Counted from the first letter of the stretch, positions 1 to 11,890 are shown. The stretch is 64,000 bases of DNA from Larus michahellis (GCF_964199755.1 NC_133906.1:13489378-13553377); one strand, 5' to 3'. Notes: a model not told the origin generated them from the sequence alone. Translations and numbers: made by a program.

Positions 1-1000
1 CCAATTCAAAGTATTGAGATGTTGAGGCACTTACACATAACTGCTGCGGCACTGGGCTGGGTGCCACGCAGAACGGGGCCAGCAGATCTGCTCCAGCCCA
101 GCAGAAGTGGGGCCGGACCTCCTGCTACCGCTGCCGTCGCCGGAACCCGTGGGCAGAAGGCAAACGATAGCACTTTTATGAAAAAGAACACCGTTCTTTT
201 CGAAAAAGGAATCGAAAAAGGCTTTTTTCCCAGCTTCCAGGAAAGAGGAGGAAACAAGTCACCGAGTTAATTAATTTGGCCAGATAAGAAGTCACAATGC
301 CTTCAGTGAATGAAGGGCTTGGCCCCAACCCTTGCAAACCCGCGGGGCTCCCCCCCATGCCAGCGCCTGGCTGCGAGCGGGGCAGCGGGGGCACCATCGT
401 CCCGGCACAAAACCAACTCCCTCCCCCCGCCGCGGAGTCTGGGCTGAGACACTCGGAGCATCCCACATCCCTCCTTCTCCAGCCAAAAGGAGCCGCTTCC
501 CTCTCCCATCCCCAGGGCCACCCTCCCGTGCCAGGGCAGTGGCTTCTCCTGCTGTAAATTAACGAATTCCTACAGAATACCTGCATTTTGACAAACTTTT
601 GCCACAGGTAGTGCACAAAGGCTGTCATTTTCCCCTTCTAGGCAGTGCTCCACATATTTTCCGTGGGGTTTTGGTGTTCTTTGTTTTGGTTTTTTTTTCT
701 CTTACACCACAGTCTTTTTCCCTCATTATCTATCAGAAGATTGCATGCTGTTATCAGAGGAGTTCCGATTTCTAGAGAAGCGCCCTCTGCTTGGTCATGG
801 TTTTGATCATTCGATGTTTTACTGATTCGAAAATCAAAAGGCCACAACCTTATATCTTTATGACCTACTTCTGTGGAAATGCTGATGGGGTAAGGAGTTT
901 GCCCCAAGGTTAAGTGCCAAATTTACCGGAACCTTCCTCTTTCAGAAAATCTCAACAAATGGCCTTTTTTCTATCAGTTTAAAAAATCAACCTAAAATGC
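1..1000. other. Intergenic sequence upstream of IL5, no gene recognised
   Basis: Positions 1-540 are moderately GC-rich and open in several frames, but no protein family is recognisable and no splice-bounded exon stands out. From about 560 onward the DNA becomes AT-rich, as expected for a cytokine upstream region. In mammals RAD50 lies head-to-head beyond IL5. Its conserved N-terminal Walker A exon is not seen on the minus strand here, so that gene, if conserved, starts outside the window. Confidence 0.5.
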
Positions 1001-1079
1001 TGTTTCCCTGTAGGGAGGCCATAAAATGACAAAGGACCGGCCCAGAAGCACTTACAGGTTCTCTGAGCGCATCAGGAGG
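960..1079 (+). promoter_or_regulatory. IL5: IL5 core promoter and 5' UTR
   Basis: A TATA-like CATAAAAT sits at 1020-1027, about 55 bases before the chosen start codon. Transcription would therefore begin around 1048-1055 and leave a short 5' UTR of about 30 bases, as is usual for IL5. A TATC (reverse GATA) motif lies near 972; GATA factors are known activators of mammalian IL5, but a single short motif is weak evidence. The transcription start is inferred. Confidence 0.55.
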
Positions 1080-3948
1080 ATGAAGACCCATCTCTACCTT
1101 CTTTTGCTGGCTGCAAGCATCTCTGCTGCTCCCCACATGAGCAGCGTGTCTGAACTACTGACGTTATTACAGGAGATGTGGGACTCAACGACAAAGGACA
1201 ATCTGGTAAATTCAATTGCCACATCACTAATCTAGAAATCTGACAAACTGAATCCTCTTGTTCTCAGATATTTAACTTTTCTGAAAGTCAATCTGTTTAT
1301 GTGACATCTTGTTTTTGTTAGCGTTAATGACGATGATATTTGAAAGGCTTAATTGATGTACTGTTTTTCAGGCTCTGAGGATTGAAACTCCAGACAACAT
1401 AGATGTAAGTGAAACCCCTTTTTTAAAAAAATAAAATTAATTTTTTCATAAATGTAGTCATTGGAAATTGAAATAGCTTAAAAATTGCTATCTCCTAAAA
1501 TACTCTGTTTGCATTTAAGGACAAACAATGACTTTAAATGTAGCTATTACAAGATATAAAATGTTATTAAAGATATTAAATGTTATCATAAGATATAAAA
1601 TGTTATTTTAAAAAATTGAATGTTGAGCCAAAAAAAAATGCTGTGATATAACTGTCGCCAAGGACAGCGATTATTCTTCTTCTATGTTTTGGTAACCTCC
1701 TGCAGAGCGCACACAGAGTGATTTTCTGAATCAGCTTTTTAAGCCTGGGACAGTTAGAAAGGAAAGAACAAACTCGGTCACGTCTCTTGCTTGTCCGTCT
1801 GCAAAAATACTTCTTTTTAGTCTGCTTTGTTTAGTCTGCTTTTAGAAATGGCTTTTTATACCTTTACCATCAGTATGGGATTAAATAGTTGTATTACCAT
1901 GTCTTGGCTGAAGGATTCCTTGTAATTGAGGTGTAAAGCTCCCAGCTGTGTCACTTCCCTTACACCGAAAGGGTTGTCAAGCATTGGAACAGGCTGCCCA
2001 GGGAAGGGGCTGAGGCACCATCCCTGGAGGTATTCAAAAGCCGGGCAGACGTGGTGCTTAGAGATACGGTTTAGTGATGGTTTTGTCAGTGTTAGGTTGA
2101 TGGTTGGCCTCAATGATCTGAAAGGTCCCTTCCAGCTGAGACAATTCTACAATTCCCTCTGGCTCCTGCCTGAAGAGCTCTGTTCCCAGGCTGGGGCTTG
2201 GGCTGGGTTGAACCCTGACGTTTTAATAAGGAAAAGAGACCCTGGAATCAGCAGTGCCAGGTGCCGTCAGCTCACTTGTCCCTTTCCCTGACGAGGTCCC
2301 TGGTGGTGCCACCACAGGCCACCGCGCTGGTGCCTGGGGATAAGAGCTGCTTCGCTCTCACCCGCCCTTTGAATATGGGGATAACGGAGAATTTCCCCAT
2401 GTTTCTGTGTTTGGTGTCGGTCAGTGTCAGAAGTGAGCAGCTTCCAGGCAAGGTCACAGGAAAAATTATCTTCCTTGTCATGCAGCATCCAGGAATGACT
2501 TGCAGGAGACCACGCGTTGGTTGAGAATGCCGTGGGCATGACGCTGGCCTTTGGCAGCTGTCTGCATTTCCTCCCACCTTCACTAATGAGTTTTTGCTTC
2601 ATTTTTCATCACTCTCTTCTATTACACTTCAATCTGTTCTTACCACGGGCAGTGGTGTCCTCTCCTTCCTTCCTTCTCCATCACTTTAGCTGATCTCTTC
2701 CAAAACAGCCCGGCACTGGCAAGTGCAAACACCATCATCTTTGCCCTGCTTCCATCCCGCGGCCCCTCTGGCCACCTTGCCCAGACCACAAGGTCTTGGA
2801 CACAAAACCCAGCCACTGTTTTGTAGAAGAGGACCAGTGTGCCCAGTGCATGGCCACCATTGGGATGGGACAAGGGCTGTGAGATGAGAGTGTGAGTGAC
2901 CATTGTCCCCACCTCTCCTGGGAGGCAGATGTCAGCCGTCACAGAGGTTAATGCTTGGAGTAGTGTCAGGTTCATCTATTTTCTCTCTCTCGTGTTCAGA
3001 CAGCTCTAGCTTCTGGCACAGAAAGCATCTCATATCCAAACTGAAGAGGCGAACCAGAATTATCTGCTGACACGAGCAGATGTAAGAAATCAAACCAGTC
3101 TTCAGATGGCTGCAGAAGAGAGAGAACCAAGTCTTGAAATAATTATATGGTTCCTCTGGACATTACAAAACATATCCTAGCAGAAACTATCACCTGCCAG
3201 GCTTCTGTCTGCAGAGTAAGATGTCCCTGCTTATGGCAGGGGGTTGGACGAGGTGACCTTTAAAGGTCCCTTCCAGCCCAACACATTCTATGATTCTAAA
3301 TGAATGTGCACATCAGTTAAGCATGCTTGCTTAAGTGTTTGCAAATATAAGCCCAAAAGTCAATACCAATTCATTCCCACCCAGGCAGCCGGATGTAATG
3401 CAAGATGAGTTTTAATAAACTTACTGTAGCTCACGGTTACCAATTCTTGTATCTCAGTTTTGCTGTTTCTTCCATCTTAGGATGTGAATTGTGTCAGCAC
3501 AATCTTTGAAGGAATAGAACAGCTGAAACATAATCCAGCTATGAAGAAATTCAGTGGTTTTTTCCACAAATTTGAAAGACTGAAGAAGTTTCTTGCACCA
3601 AACCTGGCCAAAGAGGTAGGAATTTATTTCTTGTGTATCAGAGATCACGCAGCAGAGATGTAATAAAATTTCACATTTCTACCTTTCCCTTGCTCTGCAA
3701 GGCCTGCAGCTTGACTCACCTCTGAAAAAAGGATTTGTATGTGTGATCAGCATATTTAAGGTTTAAGGAAAATCATATCAGATGATTTCAAGATGAAAAA
3801 GCTCTACATAATGGTTAAATACTAAGTAATTTCATTTTCTTGTTTGACTTTTCAGGGGAAATGTGATACAGAAAGAAAGACTGCAAGAATGTTCATAGAA
3901 AAGCTGATGACGTTCATCCGAAAAGCATCAAAAAATGCAAGAGCGTAG
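1080..3948 (+). CDS. IL5: Interleukin-5 precursor (four exons)
   Basis: Coding exons are 1080-1205, 1372-1404, 3481-3615 and 3856-3948 (stop TAG 3946-3948). All junctions are GT/AG in phase 0, giving 128 residues. The product begins with a hydrophobic signal peptide (MKTHLYLLLLAASISA), with cleavage likely after residue 16 or 17. The mature chain of about 111 residues is a short-chain four-helix cytokine. IL5 identity rests on the 33-base second exon typical of IL5, the segment ALRIETPD...CVSTIFEGIEQL (compare mammalian ETLRIP...CTEEIFQGIGTL), and a final exon opening with GKCDTER. The only two mature cysteines, C57 and C101, match those joining the two chains of the antiparallel IL5 homodimer. 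No N-X-S/T sequon is present. An in-frame ATG at 1026 overlaps the TATA-like box and should not be transcribed, so 1080 is chosen. In mammals the protein signals through IL5RA and the common beta chain to support eosinophils and B cells; the avian function is inferred from the family. Confidence 0.93.
1551..1609 (+). repeat. Three-copy AT-rich tandem repeat in IL5 intron 2
   Basis: About three tandem units of 19-20 bases of the form AAGATATAAAATGTTATTA occur in IL5 intron 2. The copies differ by one or two bases each. Confidence 0.7.
1957..2160 (+). mobile_element. CR1 LINE 3' fragment in IL5 intron 2
   Basis: This is a diverged CR1 3' end in sense orientation. It contains the hallmark phrase AGCATTGGAACAGGCTGCCC, then the CCCTGGAGGTATTCAAAAG block and the AGGTCCCTTCCAGCTGAGAC stretch close to the 3' terminus. 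It is 5'-truncated, as CR1 copies normally are. Confidence 0.88.
3223..3299 (+). mobile_element. CR1 LINE 3'-terminal fragment in IL5 intron 2
   Basis: This fragment of about 75 bases contains GGGTTGGACGAGGTGACC, AGGTCCCTTCCAGCCCAACA and the terminal ATTCTATGATTCTA octamer repeats that end CR1 elements. It is sense-oriented and lies about 180 bases before IL5 exon 3. Confidence 0.88.
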
Positions 3949-5185
3949 AGTTATAAGTTTCTAGAATAGCTATAAATTTAAACAAGCAGTAAAATGTAGA
4001 TTTGTTTTAAAAGTACCCTTTCTTCGTGTTAAAACGTGGCAGGGCACATCTTCGGTTTCAGCAGTATTGTTCCAATTTGTGTTTGACATGTAATCTCTGA
4101 AAGTATCGATGGCGAAATGACACCTGTATTTCCAGACGAAAATTTAAACCCTCGACAAAGCAAATCGTGCAGGGGACTATGGAAGGACCTGACTAAGCAG
4201 AAAACTCTTGGGTTTATCCTGAAAAGGTCAAGTCAACTTCTGAACAGTCACAGCGAGACTGAAGGCAGAGGGATGCGAATGAAAGCGGGGGGGGTCACCC
4301 AACGCGCCTCATCTGAGCATCGCCTGGCCCCCGGGGTTTCGCAAGCTCCAACTCTGTGGACCAGTTTCGGGGGGGGGGGTGGGGCGGGCATTCACTCTAG
4401 CAATGGAGGTTTGGGGAATCTTCTAACTTTTCACGTGTAAGGTCAAATTTCTGCTGGAAAGTTTTGCTGGTGTCGCACAACCTCAGCGCAACGGGTATTA
4501 TTCTCGATAGCACATCTGGAAGAACGAGAACCCCCGTACAGACCGTTAAACCAGCACACAACGGACGCTGCTGAAAGAGGTGATTTAGCTCAGGGAACTG
4601 CTAGGGCTGTGCTGGGAAAATCTCAGCATTGTAATAGCCATCTACCATACAGAGGATTAATCAATATAATTTTACGAGCAAAACTTTTCCAGCACGGAGC
4701 TGGCTTTGCCTCTGCTTTGAAGCCAGATGAGGAAGAACAGCAAAAGTCATATTCACCCAATATTCCACCTCTTGAGCTCTGCCTGCGCTTCTCTATGTTT
4801 ATGTGTATCACTGATCAGCAAGGAGTACAAGAACATTGCGCTCAGACGTGTAGGATCACCTGGATTTCGTATGCTTAGCACCCCGTCCAAGATCTTCCAC
4901 AACCACTGAGAAACATCCTGAGATTTCCCTCTGCCTGCAGCTTTGGGGCGTCAAGGTAAATTTGGCAACTAAGGATTTGTAAGGCCATCTGGCACATGCC
5001 ACTTAGAGAATTGATGTTTTTTTCTAAAGCTAACTGTGACAATAAGAATGTTTAGATCAGTATGAATTTATTTCTATGGTGTCAATTAAATTATATTTAA
5101 TTTTATAGATGTAGGTATTTTGGAGAAAATATTTATTCTGTATTTTTACTATTTTTAATAAAGTGAATAAATGTTTGTCTCTGCT
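3949..5185 (+). other. IL5: IL5 3' untranslated region
   Basis: The region after the stop codon becomes strongly AU-rich from about 4950. It has ATTTA motifs at 5066-5070, 5095-5099 and 5131-5135, the instability elements common in cytokine mRNAs. It is followed by the first clear polyadenylation signals, so the 3' UTR would be about 1.2 kb. The middle part (4260-4400) contains G runs and could instead be intergenic if an unseen earlier poly(A) site is used. Confidence 0.55.
5157..5171 (+). terminator. IL5: Likely IL5 polyadenylation signals
   Basis: Two AATAAA hexamers lie 9 bases apart at 5157-5162 and 5166-5171. They are followed by a T-rich downstream stretch at 5180-5195 that could serve as the GU/U-rich element. 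Assignment to IL5 is inferred from position and strand. Confidence 0.6.
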
Positions 5186-5195
5186 TTTTTTTTTC

Positions 5196-8100
5196 CCCCA
5201 AAAAAAATTTCTTCTGAGCTATTTCCACACTTGAGCAAATCTAGTTATTGTAAAATCTCTGATGGCCAAGGGAATGAGATCCTTGAGGTGAATGAGTGAG
5301 TGTATTGCTAGAAGCTATTTCTAATTAAAACCCAGGGAGACATTTAAAGTGCACACCTCTGTGATGGAGCTGAGCTTGTGTGTTCAGTTTTACTTGAGCA
5401 GAGCTGTTGAGGAGCCCCTGGTAGAACATGGACTGATGGGCCACGGAGACCGAAGTGGCTGGTCATGGGGAAGGCGACTGGTCGTTCTCCCTCCTTTTCA
5501 ACAACTAAAACAGAAGGGGAGAGCATCCACGCAACAGTCCAACTGCAGAACTTGCTCCAGCCTACGTAAAATAAATACCTTTTTATCAATAAGTGAGCAT
5601 CTCCTCAGATTTGCAACAGAAATTACAGCCCTTGCCCTTCACAAATAAACATTGGCAAAGAAAGTACCTTTGGTGAAAAATGCTTTCACCCTCCCGGAAG
5701 CAGGAGGCTGCCATGATGAGAGCATCCCCCGAGCCGGGATCCACACCTCCGGAGCCCCCAGCGAAGCAGGACCCCCACCAGCACCAAAATGCCGTAACCA
5801 ACCTCGATTGCTCTTGTAGCTCAAAACAAAATCCCAATCTGCGTAACCCCCGGGTGATAGCTTCCGCATGTTGCAGTCTGCTTGTTAAAAATATTGGAAA
5901 TCGGATGTTGTAATGAAAAAGATGGAATAAAGCAGGGGACGCAGAAGCTGGATGCTGGCCAAAGGTTCCTCCCGTGCTAATTGTACGTCATCCAGAGCGA
6001 GCGCAGCCCTCCCCGGCCCTGCAGAGGGTTTTAGATACCCAGGTACGACCAGCACTCCAAGCAGGCAGGGAAAATTAATAGCAATTAGAAATGATTAGGG
6101 AAAAAAAAGAAAAACAAAACAAAAAAAGACCCAGAAGAGATTTTTCAGCATTTTGGTCTGAATTGGGATAAGACAAATTATCTAAATATTTAACATGAAC
6201 AAAAACTAAGGCAGTGGGGGGGTCGCCGGGCAGGCAGGCAGCACCATGGGCTTGCTGTGCCCTCCAGCGTTACGGCGGGGATGCCCATGGTACACGAACC
6301 TGCATTTACTTCTTTCAGTTTGGGCTGTGCCCAGCCTGGGACATGAGCTCCCACTGCCGGGTGTCCCTGGGGAGGCTGAAAAATAATTTATGCTTTTTTT
6401 TTTTTTTTTTTTTAATTGTTCCTTAGTCTCTTTTTGTTTGCACAATGGTGATTCTGCCTTTAATCTGCCTTTTATCTGCCAAGTGACCACCTGGATGCCA
6501 TTTGGAGACAGTTTCAGTCTTCTGAAGATGCTTTCCAGCTTGGAATGCTCTCCCCTGCCCTGCTGCATAGTTTTTTCTGCATTTCTTTCACATTTTCTCA
6601 AGATATTTTGGTAGATATGGACTTGTACACTGACTTCAAAATATATGTGTTTAAACAGCTTCCTGACCGCCTGCAAAAATTTGGGCAGAAACAGATGAAA
6701 TAAATGGTTCTGATTCTTGTATCAGCTCCTAGAAAGCACAGTAGGCTGGATAACGGTCGGATGGTTTGCAAAACAGCCCGAAACAGGCTTATGAATAAAA
6801 TAAAATAAATAAAATCTGGCACACAGCCTGACATGAGCAGAGCATGGAGGAGGCAGGACACCCGTAATACTGTCACTCTGTTACACTGTGCCAGGTATAT
6901 TTAAAATCCCATTATTAACCTGGTATCACCTACCTTCATCCCAAATTTCATTCTTCACTGCAGGAACGGCTCCGATTTCAGCTGGAAAACACAAAGCAGA
7001 GCTCCAGAGAAACGCTTGGGCTGCCTTATCGATGGGTTTCCTTTAGCTCCCTGGATGATGGTTGCATTTTTTGCTGTAAGTATCCCAGTGTAAATTAATT
7101 CTTTCTTAAAAAAAAAAAAAGTTTTAAACATAGGAGAAAGGAATGAGAAGAAAACTGAAAAGAGATTTGTGGTGAGAAAGAGAGGTGGGTTCCTCCAGTC
7201 TCCTTCTAATTACAGAAAAAGCTTCCTGCAAAACTTACCGATTTTAACATCATAAAAGAAGCAGCCTAGCATCTGAGCTGGCAGTCACAGTGTTTCCAAA
7301 CTCTTGATCACATTTTTTCTGAATTTCCCGAGTCTCACATGTCCCGATGCAACATGTCAGCTTCACTGCTCCTTTTTCGGGTGCTTCCCCAGAGATCTTC
7401 GCGGAAGCAGGGGCGAGAATCCTGCGATACCAGAACAAATCTGCAGAAGTAAAACATGCTCTTGTCACATCAATACTGATTTTCCCAGTGTTTCCAAGTG
7501 TTATCAGACAACTTTTGTAACGGAAAAATACAGTTTTTCACATTACGGCTCCATAAGATGGGGGGAGCCAGCACAGTTGCTGGTGAAACAAGGATTAATC
7601 AGCAAAATTATTTATAAATTATTTGTGCAGACAATGATCTATAAGACTTTTTTGCTAAAGGAGGAGCTGCTGCCCGAGCATTCACGCACCAGTCATGGTG
7701 TCACACACACACACACACTCTTGGGTGCGCTCCCTTCTTCTTCAGGCTCAACCCGCGGTTTCCTGCAGCAGTCTCAGGCGGCAGATTTTATAAAATAATT
7801 AATTTAATTGAGATTAATAAGCAGCAGCAAGGACAGCCCAGGCTGGGTGCCTCCAAAGAGAGAAATCCCTGGGCAATGACACCCTTGTGATCCCTCCACC
7901 TCCCCGGCACGTGCCCTTCATACGCTGTTCACATGTCTTTTAGTCCAAAGGTGATTTTTGGTCTGGGGTCTTGTAACATCTTGTCAGATTCTTTTCCTGT
8001 GTCCACTCTTGCCTTGTTGATCTGCATTTTCAGACGTCGGTTGGAGCCTCCGTATCTTCTGGTTCACCCGCCTTGTGCACCCACACTCCCTGGAGAACGG

Positions 8101-8597
8101 AAGAGTCCCAGAGTTGGGAAAAACCCTACCAGAACATCAGGGTGATATCAGCATCTTCCCATACTAAAAGACACAGACTGAAAGACACAGCACTGTACCA
8201 GCTGCTAGGAAAATTACTAAGAAAAATAACTCCATTGCAGCCTAAAGGCTCTGGTAAATCGAGCTACTCCTGCCAAGTAAAGCCGGGCATACAACCCAAA
8301 TCACACCATATTATAAATCTAAGTATTTTATTCTAATTAAAACTTACTTATTTACATTAAACGAGTAATATCCCTCAACATCTTCCCCTCCCTGGCAGCC
8401 CCCCGGCCTCCCAACCGGAGCAGCCTCCCGTGGGGGAGCAGAGACGGGTGGCCGGGGCTACCGGCAGGTGGCAGCGGGCGACCAGAAATGCGACCCTGAC
8501 CGTGGCTACCGGGCGAGGGGCTAGGCAGGAGCCCCCCCAGACAGGGGGGGGTCCCTCCGGGCTGTGCGGGGCCGCCGGCGTGTTCGGAAAACGAACG
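5196..8597. other. Intergenic, no gene recognised
   Basis: This is mostly AT-rich unique sequence. It holds a T17 or longer run near 6395-6413, which generates apparent ORFs on both strands, and a (CA)9-like microsatellite at 7702-7719. No splice-bounded coding exon or RNA gene was recognised. Confidence 0.55.
7701..7720. repeat. (CA)n microsatellite
   Basis: A perfect run of about nine CA dinucleotides lies in the IL5-IRF1 intergenic region. Confidence 0.85.
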
Positions 8598-8710
8598 ACT
8601 GAAGGCTGAGAGAGCTGGGGGGGTTCAGCCTGGAGAAGAGAAGGCTCCGGGGAGACCTCGGAGCCCCTTCCAGTCCCTCAAGGGGCTCCAGGAGAGCTGG
8701 GGAGGGACTC
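8598..8710 (+). mobile_element. CR1 LINE internal 3' fragment
   Basis: The segment matches the CR1 block seen in full at 12780-12870: AGAGAGCTGGGGGGGTTCAG, then GAGAAGAGAAGGCTCCGGGG and the CCTTCCAGTCCCTCAAGGGG stretch. Both ends are truncated and the 3' terminal octamers are missing. Confidence 0.85.
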
Positions 8711-11289
8711 ACAGCACCGCTGCAGCCTGGAAAAGCAAAAGGCTGTTTCTGAGTAGTACTCTGTAAGACGTACAGACAGCCCAGAAAAATGCAAGCACAG
8801 CACAAGAAAACCTCCAAAAGAAGCTCCTAATGACACCAGATCTTTTAATAAGTTAGGCTTGCCCATATTTTTATTATTTTCTCTATTATTTTTTATTTTC
8901 CATGTTATTTTTTATTATCCCTTAAAGAGATCGCGCACAGAGATGTGGACAGGATGCTATGCCAGCACAGGAGACTGTTCTCACCACATTTTCACATAGC
9001 TACCATGCTTCTTTTCATTCCTGCTACCTCTTATTCAATTAACTGTTCCTGCAAGGCAGGTGAACGCTATGATAGCCCTGTCCCTGGCTGCAGGTGGAGC
9101 AATGAACCCGCTCCAAGCAGAATCTGGCCGAGTGCTCAGATGCACTGGATCGGTCTCCCGGGCTCCAGCCTCCGCGCCCAAGCACTTGCAGGAGGGAGAT
9201 GGTCCTCGGGGCGATGCCCAGGCATGTCCTGAGAGCTCAGCCCAGTTATGTTTGTTACAACTAAGAAAAAAAGGCAAAGGAAGGAAAAAAACATTTCTTC
9301 CCTTGTCTACCCGCATTTTCGTTCTACGAAGGAATGTCACGGTGGTGCTCCTCTAAGGCAACCGCCCCATTTCTCAGCGATTCTGATTTCTGAGATGAGA
9401 CAAAGTCCCGTTGGTGTTCAGTACAGAACACTCCCTGCCTCCCGCAGCCTGCCTGGTGCCCACGCTGCCGCGCCGGAACCACGGCAGCCCCAGAGGAGAG
9501 CAGTGCTGGGGGATTGCCAGCCACCGCATTCATCCCCACAAACCTTCTCCCTCAGGTGTAACTGGAGCAGGAAGGATGCGGCTCCCGAAAATATAGAGTC
9601 ACTGAGTAGAAAACAAGGGGGCATGAGCATAATACAACCCCTCAATACAATCATGGCATAACAGTTAAATAAAGGCAAAGGAATAATTACTGCGAAAATG
9701 CCGGGTGAGATTTCATTGGGTTTCGTCATCATTCGCTTCCCGAGGGCTGGAAAGGTGGAGAAAAGGAAAGGCCTGAGCAGCCGCCAGCTGTACACAGCTA
9801 TGGAAAACACCACCGCAATGACAAGAAATGAGTGTGTAAAAAAATTTAAAAGGTCGCGATAAAACTACCTGCGACAACGACAACAAACCACTCTATATCA
9901 CTTAACACGAGTCGAGCGGGACAAGTTGAGTATCACTCCAAGAAACGGGATTTTTTAACTTTAAAGCATCCAGCAGCTCTGCCTGGAAAGCAGCCTGCTG
10001 GGCATCCTGCCCCCACATACCTGCCCCCCGCCCCCGTCCACCTGGATTCTTTTTCAGATGTAAAAACGGTTCCACCTATATTTTAGATATTAACTTTGAG
10101 TTTACACAGAAAGTTGCAAATAATAGTCTTTTCTAGCATGCCCGGGAAAAATCAGCATATACGTAGCATAAAACAACACTTTTTTTCCTTAATTAACCTT
10201 TTAATACTTTACTTTTATACTTTAATTGACCCTGGTATGTATTACTCATTTCCAGAGAGTAATTCTCTATTTTTTATTACTATTATTTCTGCTGCAAATA
10301 CAGTCGGTGTCTATAAAATGTTGGTTTCAGAAGCCCTGGGTGGCTTGGAGAGGGTGTCGGCCACAGACTCTTCCAAGAGGGACCTCCCCAAGCACAGCTG
10401 GGATCTGTGCTGCCTTCTCTGCCTGTCACTGGAGCAGGGACATCCCTTCCCGCCTCCCCATCACCTCCTGGTCCCGCTTGGCCCTGCCGGGCTGACCATC
10501 AGCTGCAAGCCCCAGACAAGACACCTATGTTCTTCAGCCATGGGGACCCCAGCCACCAGCTCTTGCTGGGGAGCCTCTGTCACCTCCTTGCTGTCACAGG
10601 ACAGCCCAGCAATGGGGAGACAGAGAAAACTCTTCCATCGTGGGTCAAACACAGTGGTTGACCACTCCAACCCACCTGAAAGCCAGCTGGTGTTTTGCAG
10701 ACGTTGTGCTCCTCGTTGATCTTCCAGAACACAATTAACCAGCAAAAAATCCAACCTCTGGGATGTATCCTGTGGGTACGGCAGCCCCCGTGGAGCTGCG
10801 AACCTGGCTGAAGGCTGCGCCCTCCAGGCGGTGAACCATCAACACCAGCCTCCATCTGCCAAGGGGGGGTTCTGGGGGAGATGGAGCACAGCTGACACCA
10901 CAGTGGGTCGGGGGTACCCGGAGGAGGAGGGCACGGGGAGAGGGAAGTGCCAGCGGGGTCCCGTAGAACCGGCATAATGGAGTCAAGGGACACGACCCGC
11001 ATGCATGGATTTGGTCTATAAAGGTTTTTACCAGCATCTTTATTTTGGGGAACTCGCAAGACCTCCCCAGTTCTTTCTGGCCGGAAAGCTCCATTTCTCC
11101 GAGAAACAAGTGAAGACGCCCAGAGTTCTCTCCGCACCTCCCCCGGCCGGGGACAGGGACCCCGCAACAGCCACCCCCGGGCACCCACCGGCGGCTTTGC
11201 TCCAATTCCACCTGTAATTTCACCTTCCTGAAATAAGCAGAGATTTGTGAGACAAATTAGAGGCGCCAGATAACGACCCGACGTAGCGC
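8711..11289. other. Intergenic, no gene recognised
   Basis: AT-rich at 8860-8930, then mixed composition. A 207-codon open frame at 10096-10719 shows no domain and joins an AT-rich hydrophobic stretch to a GC-rich stretch, so it is treated as chance. Nothing else was supported. Confidence 0.5.
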
Positions 11290-11890
11290 AGAGGGTTGTG
11301 GTGGTAATTAATCAGCTCATTAGCGGCGCAGCAGCCAGCGGCGGGGGCGGGCACACCGGTGCTGCTGGCACCGCTCAAACCCAACGGCTGCTCGGGGCGT
11401 TTTGTTGTTGTTTGGTCGGTTTTTGGGTTGTTCGGGGGGTTTTTTGGCTCGCCCGGGGGGCAGCGGATGGCCGCGGTGCCGGTGACGCCCCCCCCCCCCC
11501 GCCCCCCCGGGGCACAGTGCACATCCCGGTGCCTCGAGGGGGTTTTCCCGGCGCGGGCGGGTTTTCCCGGGGTGGGGGGGACCAGCTGGAATTCCCGGCG
11601 CATTCCTGCCCCTGACTCACGGCCCGGCCCGGCCTTCCCCCGGCCCCCCCCCCGGGCCCCAGCCGCCCCCCCGGGTGTGGCGCCCCCCCGCGGTCTCGCG
11701 TGGCCCCACCGATTCCCGGAAGCGGCTCGCGCCGCCCGCGCCGCTCCCGCTGCGGGAAACCGAAACTCGGCGGCGGCGGCGGCGAGGGGGGGAAGGAGGA
11801 CACGACGCGGGAGGCGGGGCCCGGGGGCACCGGCTGCGCTCGCGGCCGGGCCGCGGTTTGGGGAGGAACAGGGTGAATCCGTTCTGCCAA
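11290..11890. promoter_or_regulatory. CpG island between IL5 and IRF1, with ISRE, GAS and AP-1 motifs
   Basis: This block of about 600 bases is very GC- and CpG-rich, unlike its flanks. It holds GAAACCGAAACT at 11756-11767, a perfect interferon-stimulated response element (GAAANNGAAACT). It also has TTCCCGGAA at 11713-11721 (GAS palindrome TTCNNNGAA), TGACTCA at 11613-11619 (AP-1), and GGGGTTTTCC-type kappaB-like sequences near 11540. Long frames open through the island in several directions, as expected of stop-poor GC-rich DNA, and none resembles a protein family. It may be the promoter of an unannotated transcript or a distal IRF1 regulatory element; which of these is not decided by the sequence. 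Confidence 0.6.

Noticed and set aside
1-1000. Possible RAD50 first exon
   Set aside because: No minus-strand Walker A (GPNGAGKT-like) exon is present.
1464-1473. GAAATTGAAA IRF-like motif in IL5 intron 2
   Set aside because: Eight fixed bases are expected about twice by chance in 64 kb, and it sits in AT-rich intronic DNA without companion sites.
10096-10719. 207-codon plus-strand frame
   Set aside because: An AT-rich hydrophobic half joined to a Ser/Pro-rich half, no domain, no splice or promoter support.
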